Part shown: one piece after another, positions 1 through 4,813 of the stretch
Layout of the letters: the number at the start of each line of letters is the position of its first letter
How positions within the stretch are numbered: position 1 is the stretch's first letter
Notes under the pieces: generated by a model
Seen by the model: only the letters and a program-made list of their open reading frames with translations
Databases searched by the model: none
Told to the model about the DNA's origin: nothing
Source of the DNA: Thermacetogenium sp. UBA4966
GTDB taxonomy: Bacteria > Bacillota > DSM-12270 > Thermacetogeniales > Thermacetogeniaceae
DNA length: 6,930 nt
Assembly (NCBI GenBank): GCA_002397275.1
Contig: DHAA01000003.1
Span: 1-6,930, forward strand
Direction: 5' to 3'
Translations under genes and position numbers: made by a program

Positions 1-167
1 ATATCTCTCTGCCACCGCCGGCAGGGATATCATCCGCCAATTTGCTGACAGAGCAGCCCCCATGCATCTCCTTTACCGCATAATATACCCGCGTTTATCT
101 CCCTCTAGTCCCCTACCGTCCAAATGGCACCTCCTCAAGACAGGAGAAAAACCACGGCCGGGAAATG
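1..167 (-). other. Non-coding or leader region downstream of the Rrf2 gene, with a possible mini-cistron
   Basis: No recognisable gene lies here. On the minus strand a strong ribosome binding site, GAGGAGGT (129-136), stands 5 nt before a TTG codon (121-123) that opens a 16-codon frame ending at TAA (73-75); its product would begin (M)DGRGLEGDKRG. That stop overlaps a second site, AAAGGAG (68-74), placed 4 nt before an ATG (61-63) whose frame stays open to the window edge (21 codons, starting MGAALSANWRM). Neither peptide resembles a family I know. The first ribosome binding site can pair with CTCCT just upstream on the same RNA (arms 131-135 and 142-146, 6-nt loop). In many Clostridia an iscS/nifU pair follows an Rrf2 gene, but the visible start does not look like a cysteine desulfurase N-terminus. 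The coding reading is speculative. Confidence 0.2.
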
Positions 168-617
168 CTAGATGTAATACATGTAATGACCCTTTTCTGT
201 TTGCTTCTTTGATTCCTCTACCAGGTCTTGCAGTGTCAAGGAATCCAACGTTACCGCAATCGAATCCCTCACTTTAGCCCAGACCATACGCGTCACGCAG
301 CCTTCGGCGCGCTCACATTCTTCCGGGTAGTCCTCGCTGACGCAACCGACCGGAGCGATGGGACCCTCCAAAGCACGGATAATCTCGCCGGTTGTAATGT
401 CCTTAGGCTGTTTAGCCAGTATATACCCGCCCTGAGCGCCGCGGATACTCTTCACTATGCCCGACTTTTTCAGCGGCGCCATCAGCTGCTCCAGGTAGCC
501 TTCGGAGAGCCCCTGGCGCTCCGCGATGCTGTTCAGAGTAATCGGGCCGCTATTTTGATATATAGCCATATCCAGTATAGCCCTTAAACCATACCTGCCT
601 TTTGTTGAAAACTTCAT
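168..617 (-). CDS. Rrf2 family transcriptional regulator, three-cysteine IscR-like type
   Basis: A 149-residue winged-helix DNA-binding regulator of normal Rrf2 length. It starts MKFSTKGRYGLRA, the typical family N-terminus. The helix-turn-helix spans about residues 27-58 (SIAERQGLSEGYLEQL, then the helix ending KSGIVKSIRG), and the wing carries RGAQGGY at 59-65. Three cysteines, C92, C101 and C107, sit in the loop where IscR-type proteins bind a [2Fe-2S] cluster; E. coli IscR uses C92, C98 and C104. B. subtilis CymR lacks this trio, so the protein is closer to IscR than to CymR, although the cysteine spacing differs from E. coli. It follows fdhD by 28 bp with a GAGGTGA site about 7 nt before ATG, so the two are probably one transcript. 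Its likely role is sensing Fe-S or redox status and controlling sulfur or Fe-S genes. The repeats upstream of fdhD and metA are candidate targets. Family assignment is firm; ligand and targets are inferred. Confidence 0.9.
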   Translation of the reverse strand: MKFSTKGRYGLRAILDMAIYQNSGPITLNSIAERQGLSEGYLEQLMAPLKKSGIVKSIRGAQGGYILAKQPKDITTGEIIRALEGPIAPVGCVSEDYPEECERAEGCVTRMVWAKVRDSIAVTLDSLTLQDLVEESKKQTEKGHYMYYI

Positions 618-645
618 CTCTGCTTCACCTCACCGTCTAACAGGA

Positions 646-1503
646 TCAATATGCGACGCGTTCCGGATGAGAATAAACGCTGAATCGCCGCCCCCTGGCG
701 AAACCGATAACGGTAATCCCCAAATCGTCCGCCAGTTCCAGGGCCAAATCTGTGGGCGCAGAACGAGAAACCAGGATCGCCACCCCCATCTTGGCGATTT
801 TAAGAAGAATCTCGGAGGAAACACGCCCGCTGAAAACAATCACCTTATCCCGGAGAGCTATCTCCTCGAAGAAACACTGCCCGAATATTTTGTCGAGCGT
901 GTTGTGGCGCCCGATGTCCTCCTGGAACATGATGATCTTGCCGTCCTCCGCCAGAGCGGCGTTGTGAACCCCCCCGGTGCGCCGGAAAAGGTGAGACTTG
1001 TTTTGCAGATCCTCAATCATCCCGGACACCTCGCCCCTGCTGACCTTGTTTTCAGCGGTAACAGCTTTACAGAGCAGGGCGTCGTTGGAAAAGTAGAATG
1101 ATGCCCGGCCGCGCCCGCAACAGGGATTTATGTAACGCTTTAAAAACATTTTTTCGGAAATGTTCCGGGTGCTCCTGTTAGTTTCAACATAAGCCAGTCC
1201 CTGCTCCTCATCGATCGCCATGTCCCTCAGATCATCCCGCTTGCGCAAAATCCCCTCTGCGCATAGAAAACCTAAAGCCATATACTCCAGGTACATGGGA
1301 GAACAAACAACGGTAGCCAGTTCCTCGTTGTTGACATAGATCGTCAGGGCTTTTTCCTTGACAACCAGGTCTCTCTCGTCGCGCCACCCATTCTCATCCA
1401 CCTTACGAACCAGGCGCTCAAAGTACGGCGTCCCCCGGTCAGGTACTATTTCATCCGCTGCCATATCCCGCCAACTCTCCCGGTATAATTTTACGATTAC
1501 CAT
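646..1503 (-). CDS. fdhD: Formate dehydrogenase accessory sulfurtransferase FdhD
   Basis: FdhD carries sulfur from a cysteine desulfurase to the molybdenum or tungsten bis-MGD cofactor of formate dehydrogenase, a step needed for that enzyme's activity; it acts in the cytoplasm. The 285-residue length is usual. Recognisable blocks, in order, are VVKEKALTIYVNNEELATVVCSP (about 47-69), YMALGFLCAEGIL (74-86), the cysteine motif INPCCGRG (125-132), RTGGVHNAAL (175-184), the cofactor-site block EDIGRHNTLDKIFG (195-208), SGRVSSEILLKIAKMGV (225-241) and SRSAPTDLALELA (247-259) before the GFARGRRF ending. E. coli FdhD has CxxC (C121, C124); here two adjacent cysteines, C128 and C129, fill that place. 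ATG at 1503 has only a weak ribosome binding site, and a second ATG at residue 14 follows GGCGGGAT, so the true start may be 13 codons later. It heads a two-gene unit with the Rrf2 regulator. No formate dehydrogenase is in the window. Confidence 0.94.
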   Translation of the reverse strand: MVIVKLYRESWRDMAADEIVPDRGTPYFERLVRKVDENGWRDERDLVVKEKALTIYVNNEELATVVCSPMYLEYMALGFLCAEGILRKRDDLRDMAIDEEQGLAYVETNRSTRNISEKMFLKRYINPCCGRGRASFYFSNDALLCKAVTAENKVSRGEVSGMIEDLQNKSHLFRRTGGVHNAALAEDGKIIMFQEDIGRHNTLDKIFGQCFFEEIALRDKVIVFSGRVSSEILLKIAKMGVAILVSRSAPTDLALELADDLGITVIGFARGRRFSVYSHPERVAY

Positions 1504-1522
1504 ATCCCAACGGCAAATCCTA

Positions 1523-1547
1523 AATCCTTATCGAATTAATAAGGTTT
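1523..1547 (-). promoter_or_regulatory. Inverted repeat, candidate operator of the fdhD-rrf2 unit
   Basis: On the plus strand AATCCTTAT (1523-1531) is mirrored by ATAAGGTTT (1539-1547): the inner six bases match perfectly, and eight of nine overall, around a 7-nt centre. A further half-site, AATCCTA, lies directly alongside at 1516-1522. The repeat starts 8 bp downstream of the -10 box, so it covers the expected start of transcription, a repressor position. Its arms resemble those in front of metA (2530-2552), although the gap between the CC and GG pairs is 15 nt here and 13 nt there. Binding by the Rrf2 protein, and hence autoregulation, is inference. Confidence 0.5.
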
Positions 1548-1555
1548 CTGTAATA

Positions 1556-1585
1556 AAGATACTAAATCAAGAGCTCCTCTGTCAA
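1556..1585 (-). promoter_or_regulatory. Sigma-A-type promoter of fdhD-rrf2
   Basis: Reading the minus strand, a perfect -35 box TTGACA (1580-1585) is followed by an 18-bp spacer and TATCTT (1556-1561), which matches the TATAAT consensus at 4 of 6 positions. It lies in the 89-bp gap after the metA stop, so fdhD need not depend on read-through from metA. The metA promoter uses the same two hexamers. Confidence 0.6.
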
Positions 1586-1592
1586 GAAGCGG

Positions 1593-2510
1593 CTATTTAA
1601 TTTTCCCCAGATCGTATGGAGTCTCCTGGTAAACATAGTAATTCAACCAGTTGGAATACAGTAAATTGGCGTGCCCCCTCCATCTCACAACCGGATTCTG
1701 ATCAGGGTTATCGCCTGGATAGTAGTTTTTGGGAAGTTCAACGGCTAACCCCTTCTCCCGATCGCGGTCGTACTCATGCTTCAAGGTCAGCGGATCATAT
1801 TCCGAGTGGCCTGTGATAAAAATCTGCCGGCCGCCCTTCGTGGCCGCTATATAAACGCCGGCCTCCTTTGATTCGGAGAGTATTTCCAGCCGCGGCTCCT
1901 TTTCCAGATCCTCTCTTTTTACTTCCGTATGACGCGACACCGGCACATAAAACTCATCGTCGAAGCCGCGCAGAAGCTTGACGTTGTTTCTGTTGACAGT
2001 ATGGGAAAAGACTCCGAACATCTTTTTTGCCAGCGGATATTTGGGGATTCCAAAATAGTGGTAAAGCCCTGCCTGAGCCCCCCAACAGATATGGAATGTG
2101 GAAAAGACGTGACGCGTACTCCACTCCATAATCTCCTGCAGTTCTTCCCAGTAGGCCACATCTTCAAAATCCATCTGTTCCACCGGAGCGCCTGTGATCA
2201 CCAGCCCGTCGAATTTCTGATCCGCTATTTCGTCAAAGGTGTTGTAAAAAGTGAGCAAGTATTCCTCAGACGTAGTTTTGGAAGTGTATGTGCGCGGGTG
2301 CAGCAGAACGATCTCCACCTGCAGCGGCGAATTCCCGAGCAGGCGCAGCACCTGGATCTCCGTGACCTGCTTAACGGGCATCAGATTAAAAATTGCAATT
2401 CTGAGAGGGCGTATATCCTGGTGAAACGCACGATCTTCGTGCATGACGAAGATGTTTTCGCTGTTGAGAACTTCTGTCGCTGGAAGACTATTGGGTATCT
2501 TGATCGGCAT
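1593..2510 (-). CDS. metA: Homoserine O-acetyltransferase, MetA type
   Basis: This enzyme acylates L-homoserine, the first committed step of methionine synthesis, in the cytoplasm. At 305 residues it is close to E. coli MetA (309) and aligns without gaps through the catalytic region. It has the nucleophile C142 in FHICWGAQAGLYHYFGIPKY (139-158), H235 and E237 in FITGHSEYDPL (231-241), and R249, which contacts the substrate in studied homologues. Position 111 is Glu (TGAPVEQMDFEDVAYW). In B. cereus MetA, Glu111 gives acetyl-CoA preference, whereas the succinyl-transferring E. coli enzyme has Gly111. The product is therefore predicted to be O-acetylhomoserine, despite the usual 'succinyltransferase' label. 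ATG follows AGGGGAAACTAG, a good ribosome binding site. It has its own promoter and candidate operator upstream. The start, full length and active-site residues all look intact. Confidence 0.96.
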   Translation of the reverse strand: MPIKIPNSLPATEVLNSENIFVMHEDRAFHQDIRPLRIAIFNLMPVKQVTEIQVLRLLGNSPLQVEIVLLHPRTYTSKTTSEEYLLTFYNTFDEIADQKFDGLVITGAPVEQMDFEDVAYWEELQEIMEWSTRHVFSTFHICWGAQAGLYHYFGIPKYPLAKKMFGVFSHTVNRNNVKLLRGFDDEFYVPVSRHTEVKREDLEKEPRLEILSESKEAGVYIAATKGGRQIFITGHSEYDPLTLKHEYDRDREKGLAVELPKNYYPGDNPDQNPVVRWRGHANLLYSNWLNYYVYQETPYDLGKIK

Positions 2511-2529
2511 CTAGTTTCCCCTTCGTATT

Positions 2530-2552
2530 AATCCTATTATATTGGTAGGATT
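2530..2552 (-). promoter_or_regulatory. Inverted repeat, candidate metA operator
   Basis: AATCCTA (2530-2536) and TAGGATT (2546-2552) form a perfect 7-bp inverted repeat around a 9-nt centre. It begins 9 bp downstream of the metA -10 box and ends 19 bp before the start codon, so it covers the predicted transcription start. The 13-nt gap between CC and GG equals that of the E. coli IscR type 2 site, though the inner bases do not fit that consensus. A related repeat sits at the same place in the fdhD promoter. The Rrf2 protein of this window is the suspected binder. Confidence 0.55.
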
Positions 2553-2561
2553 TTTACATAT

Positions 2562-2590
2562 AAGATACTAGAATGCGCCCTCCCTGTCAA
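2562..2590 (-). promoter_or_regulatory. Sigma-A-type promoter of metA
   Basis: On the minus strand TTGACA (2585-2590, perfect -35) is followed by a 17-bp spacer and TATCTT (2562-2567, 4 of 6). The -35 box lies just after the stop codon of the upstream 61-codon ORF, so metA can be transcribed independently of the metQ group. The hexamers and downstream layout are nearly the same as in the fdhD promoter. Confidence 0.65.
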
Positions 2591-2596
2591 GGCTTT

Positions 2597-2782
2597 TTAA
2601 AGATTGCCCCGCCGCTTTGCCGCCGCCCGGCCAAGCGGGCAGACGCTGAGGCATCTGCCGCAGAAGCTGGCCCGGTATCCAGGGGACAAGGCGGCGTCCA
2701 GCCTTTCCGCGGGGGTAATGCCAACAAGATCCGCTCCTTGCTCCCTGGCAAACCGGCGCAAGCTAACCGCCAAATCTTCCAT
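2597..2782 (-). CDS. Internally deleted remnant of a QueG-like 4Fe-4S protein
   Basis: An intact 61-codon frame with a very strong ribosome binding site (GGAGGAGAG, about 4 nt before ATG). Residues 1-30 (MEDLAVSLRRFAREQGADLV, then GITPAERLDA) look like the N-terminus of the epoxyqueuosine-reductase or related iron-sulfur proteins. Residues 41-49 (CGRCLSVCP) are a CxxCxxxCP cluster motif such as lies near the C-terminus of those proteins, followed by a basic tail. The family normally runs to roughly 200 residues or more, so the whole middle is missing. The join lies at about residues 31-40. Only three cysteines remain close together plus none elsewhere, so a complete 4Fe-4S site within one chain is unlikely. 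Most likely it is a decayed gene that kept its frame. A genuine mini-ferredoxin-like peptide is possible but less likely. The parent subfamily is inferred from short motifs. Confidence 0.5.
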   Translation of the reverse strand: MEDLAVSLRRFAREQGADLVGITPAERLDAALSPGYRASFCGRCLSVCPLGRAAAKRRGNL

Positions 2783-2807
2783 AATCTCTCCTCCGTTCCC
2801 GATTTCA

Positions 2808-2840
2808 GCTGCGAATGGGCGTCAACTGCCCATCCGCAGC
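2808..2840 (-). other. Strong hairpin after the chimeric ABC ORF
   Basis: Arms 2808-2820 and 2828-2840 pair over 13 bp around a 7-nt loop in the minus-strand RNA, with one G-U pair; the plus-strand RNA would have an A-C mismatch at that place. It lies between the chimera's stop (2860) and the ribosome binding site of the 61-codon ORF. No U-tract follows, so it is not a standard terminator; it could protect a 3' end or be a leader structure. Confidence 0.45.
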
Positions 2841-2859
2841 CGTAACCCTTCTCAGGTCA

Positions 2860-3750
2860 TTACTGTTTAAGATCCTCTGCCACAGGAACAAACATTTTCT
2901 CCGCTAATGCTTCCGGGGTCTGTTCAGTAGTGATAATCCCGGCAGTTTTCAGATCCTTAATCGCCCGAAGGAGATCCTCCTGCGCTGCCTTGACCGATGG
3001 AACATATTTATATTTGGTTAACAGTTTGGTGTTCCCGTCTACGGTACCGCCGGTATACTTCGCCTCTATCCCCAGTTTCGCCGCTTCCTCACGGTTCTCA
3101 TCCACCCAGAGAGTGGCCTTCATTAAAGCCCGCGTAATTGCCGCGGCGGTTTCCCTGTCATTGTCAATTGTTTTTCCGCTGATGGCGACAAAGCAGCAGT
3201 ATTGATCCGCGTACGGTTTAGTTTCAGCCAGGCTCATGATCAACCGTCCCTTTTCCTTGTCCAGGATAAACTGCCCGAAGGGATCGGTAACGGCAACAAC
3301 GTCGACTTCTCCCTTGTCCATGGCCGTCTCCAACTGGTCGGGAGGGAAGGCGCGCCATTCAACATCCTTTTTCCAGTCAATGCCCGCCCGGTTCAAGGCC
3401 ACCGCCATAAAGTTCATCGGACCGGCGCCGATGGCGTCAACCCCGATCGTTTTGCCGCGCAGGTCCTCAATCTTTTCGACGCCCGAATCATTGGCGGCAA
3501 CCGCTTCTTCATCGACCGTCAGGGAACCGGCGGTCGGTTCATCCAAGCCTGCCAGCAAGCGCAATAAAGTGGATTTTCCGCAGCCGCTTGGGCCTAAGAG
3601 GGAAACGAAACTCCCGGCCTCTACCTCCAGGCTGACGTCGCTCAGCGCGGTCACCTCCTGGCCGTTGTCATTGGGAAAAACCTTGGTAACGTTTTTCAGA
3701 ATAATTTCTCCTCTTCCTTCTGTGACCATCTCTGCCCATCCTCTCCCCAT
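2860..3750 (-). CDS. Chimeric ORF: ABC ATPase N-terminus fused to substrate-binding protein C-terminus
   Basis: Two unrelated transporter parts share one frame. Residues about 15-84 are the start of an SsuB/TauB-type ATPase (IILKNVTKVF; Walker A GPSGCGKST at 53-61; then LLRLLAGLDEPTAGSLTVD). The frame then passes, within about residues 84-92, into an NMT1/SsuA-type binding protein (VEKIEDLRGKTIGV, DPFGQFI, QYCCFVAISGK) that continues to residue 296. Missing are the Q-loop, the ABC signature LSGGQ, Walker B and switch His of the ATPase, and the signal peptide and N-terminal lobe of the binding protein. No permease gene is present. The product should be cytoplasmic and unable to hydrolyse ATP or deliver substrate. 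The simplest origin is one in-frame deletion across an ATPase-permease-binding protein operon. A second ATG at residue 8 (3729) is better placed behind GGGGAGAGG, so the true start may be there. The original substrate (sulfonate, nitrate or a thiamine-precursor type) cannot be told. Confidence 0.8.
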   Translation of the reverse strand: MGRGWAEMVTEGRGEIILKNVTKVFPNDNGQEVTALSDVSLEVEAGSFVSLLGPSGCGKSTLLRLLAGLDEPTAGSLTVDEEAVAANDSGVEKIEDLRGKTIGVDAIGAGPMNFMAVALNRAGIDWKKDVEWRAFPPDQLETAMDKGEVDVVAVTDPFGQFILDKEKGRLIMSLAETKPYADQYCCFVAISGKTIDNDRETAAAITRALMKATLWVDENREEAAKLGIEAKYTGGTVDGNTKLLTKYKYVPSVKAAQEDLLRAIKDLKTAGIITTEQTPEALAEKMFVPVAEDLKQ

Positions 3751-3793
3751 GGGGTTTACTGCGCGGCGCAGCCGTTCCCGTCATGCTCAATTC

Positions 3794-4633
3794 TTAAAAA
3801 GCAGGAATGCAGCTGCCCTGATATTTATCTTCCAGGAATTCCTTCACTTCTGATGACTGCAAGGCTTCCCCCAGCTTTTTGATCGCTTCTTTGTCCTTAT
3901 CTTCGGGCCGCACCGCCAAAACGTTGGCAAAAGGTGAGTCCTTATCCTCTATAAAAAGTGAATCCTTGACCGGATTGAGATCGGCTTCCAGGGCATAATT
4001 GCTGTTGATGACACACAGATCAAGATCCTCAAGGGAGCGGGGAAGAATTGCCGCGTCCATCAGTTTAATCTGTAGATTTTTCGGATTATCGGCGATATCC
4101 TTGTCCGTAGCGGTAACCCCGGCGCCCTCTTTGAGTTTCAGAAGGCCGGCCTTTGCCAGAACAGCCAAAGCCCTGCCGCCGTTGGTGGCGTCATTGGGAA
4201 TGCCTACCGACGCCCCGTCCGCCAGTTTATCCAGACCGGTGATCTTTTTGGAGTAGACACCCATGGGCTCGGTATGCACCTTGACCGTCCACACCAGGTT
4301 GGCGTTGTTTTTCTTGTTGTAGTCCTCCAGGTAAGGAATATGCTGGAAGTAATTGGCGTCAATCTGCCCGTCCTTGAGAGCGGGATTCAACAAAACGTAA
4401 TCGGTGAACTCTTTGATCTCCAGATCGACGTTCTCCTTCTCCAGTATAGGCTTAACAACTTTCAGAATCTCAGCATGCGGCTTTGAAGTGGCGCCCACAA
4501 CCAGTTTCTCAGCCTCGGCTGCGGTTTTCTTGGCGTTGTCGGTATCCGCTCCCTCTTTAGTCTCGCACCCCGCTAGAGTTACCAGCAATACCAGGCAACC
4601 AATCAGCGCCAATACTTTTTTCACCTTGCTCAT
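3794..4633 (-). CDS. metQ: Methionine ABC transporter substrate-binding lipoprotein MetQ
   Basis: Binds methionine outside the membrane and hands it to the MetI permease powered by MetN. The 279 residues begin with a lipoprotein signal peptide: a lysine-rich start, a hydrophobic stretch (8-20) and lipobox LAGC with acylated C23. The mature part has the NlpA/MetQ family blocks: KLVVGATSKPHAEILKVVKP (about 43-62), EFTDYVLLNPALKDGQIDANYFQH, MGVYSKKI, VGIPNDATNGGRAL, VINSNYAL and the C-terminal VKEFLEDKYQGS. The length is normal and no damage is visible. Usually metQ closes a metN-metI-metQ operon, but here it follows cysK by 180 bp and is followed by the ABC chimera. The ATPase fragment downstream is of SsuB type, not MetN, so MetN and MetI must come from elsewhere or be lost. 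The ribosome binding site AAGGGGG is rather far (about 11 nt) from the ATG. Confidence 0.95.
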   Translation of the reverse strand: MSKVKKVLALIGCLVLLVTLAGCETKEGADTDNAKKTAAEAEKLVVGATSKPHAEILKVVKPILEKENVDLEIKEFTDYVLLNPALKDGQIDANYFQHIPYLEDYNKKNNANLVWTVKVHTEPMGVYSKKITGLDKLADGASVGIPNDATNGGRALAVLAKAGLLKLKEGAGVTATDKDIADNPKNLQIKLMDAAILPRSLEDLDLCVINSNYALEADLNPVKDSLFIEDKDSPFANVLAVRPEDKDKEAIKKLGEALQSSEVKEFLEDKYQGSCIPAF

Positions 4634-4649
4634 CGCTCATTAACCCCCT

Positions 4650-4712
4650 TTTAATTCCGTAGATCTCATCGCCAGGCTTACGCTGTCTGAAGCACCCGTC
4701 TCTTGATATTAT
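4650..4712 (-). other. Possible decayed SAM-I (S-box) riboswitch trace upstream of metQ
   Basis: In the metQ leader the minus strand reads TATCAAGAG (4700-4708), matching the 5' end of the S-box consensus, then GGTGCT (4691-4696) as in its 3' half, and GATGAGA (4664-4670) resembling its closing strand. The conserved core between them (GGTGGAGGGACTGGCCC and GCAACC) is absent, and the closing P1 helix would be very weak. If real, it has lost its ligand-binding core. Chance similarity is quite possible. Confidence 0.15.
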
Positions 4713-4738
4713 CCAGGGCCGGGCCATCCCGGCCCCGG
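4713..4738 (-). terminator. GC-rich hairpin between cysK and metQ
   Basis: Arms 4713-4723 and 4728-4738 form an 11-bp stem with a 4-nt loop in the minus-strand RNA, including one G-U pair that would be an A-C mismatch in plus-strand RNA. It stands about 75 nt after the cysK stop. No U-tract follows on the minus strand (next bases are ATAATATC), so it may be a weak or factor-dependent terminator, an RNA-stability element, or part of the metQ leader. A perfect 10-bp palindrome, GGTTTAAACC, abuts it (4737-4746). Confidence 0.4.
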
Positions 4739-4813
4739 TTTAAACCCAGCGGATTACGGCCTCATCGCCTACCGCCGCTCTGCTGCCGGAAGAGCTTCCG
4801 CATCCGCAAACTG

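Noticed and set aside
667..1101. 144-codon plus-strand open frame
   Set aside because: Shadow of fdhD on the opposite strand, without a recognisable product.
1929..2531. 200-codon plus-strand open frame
   Set aside because: It lies antisense to metA, which has intact catalytic residues and its own ribosome binding site; the plus-strand product has no recognisable domain.
2573..2870. Overlapping plus-strand frames of 88-90 codons across the 4Fe-4S remnant
   Set aside because: Composition reflects the GC-rich minus-strand gene. The minus frame has a strong ribosome binding site and a CxxCxxxCP motif, and the plus frames have nothing comparable.
3480..3720. ATPase fragment as the missing MetN partner of MetQ
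   Set aside because: The Walker A region GPSGCGKSTLLRLLAGLDEPTAG is of the SsuB/TauB kind; MetN proteins typically have GxSGAGKSTLIR with a different flank.
3236..3853. 205-codon plus-strand open frame
   Set aside because: Antisense to the ABC chimera and the end of metQ. The translation is low in complexity, rich in Ser, Pro and Arg, with no family signature.
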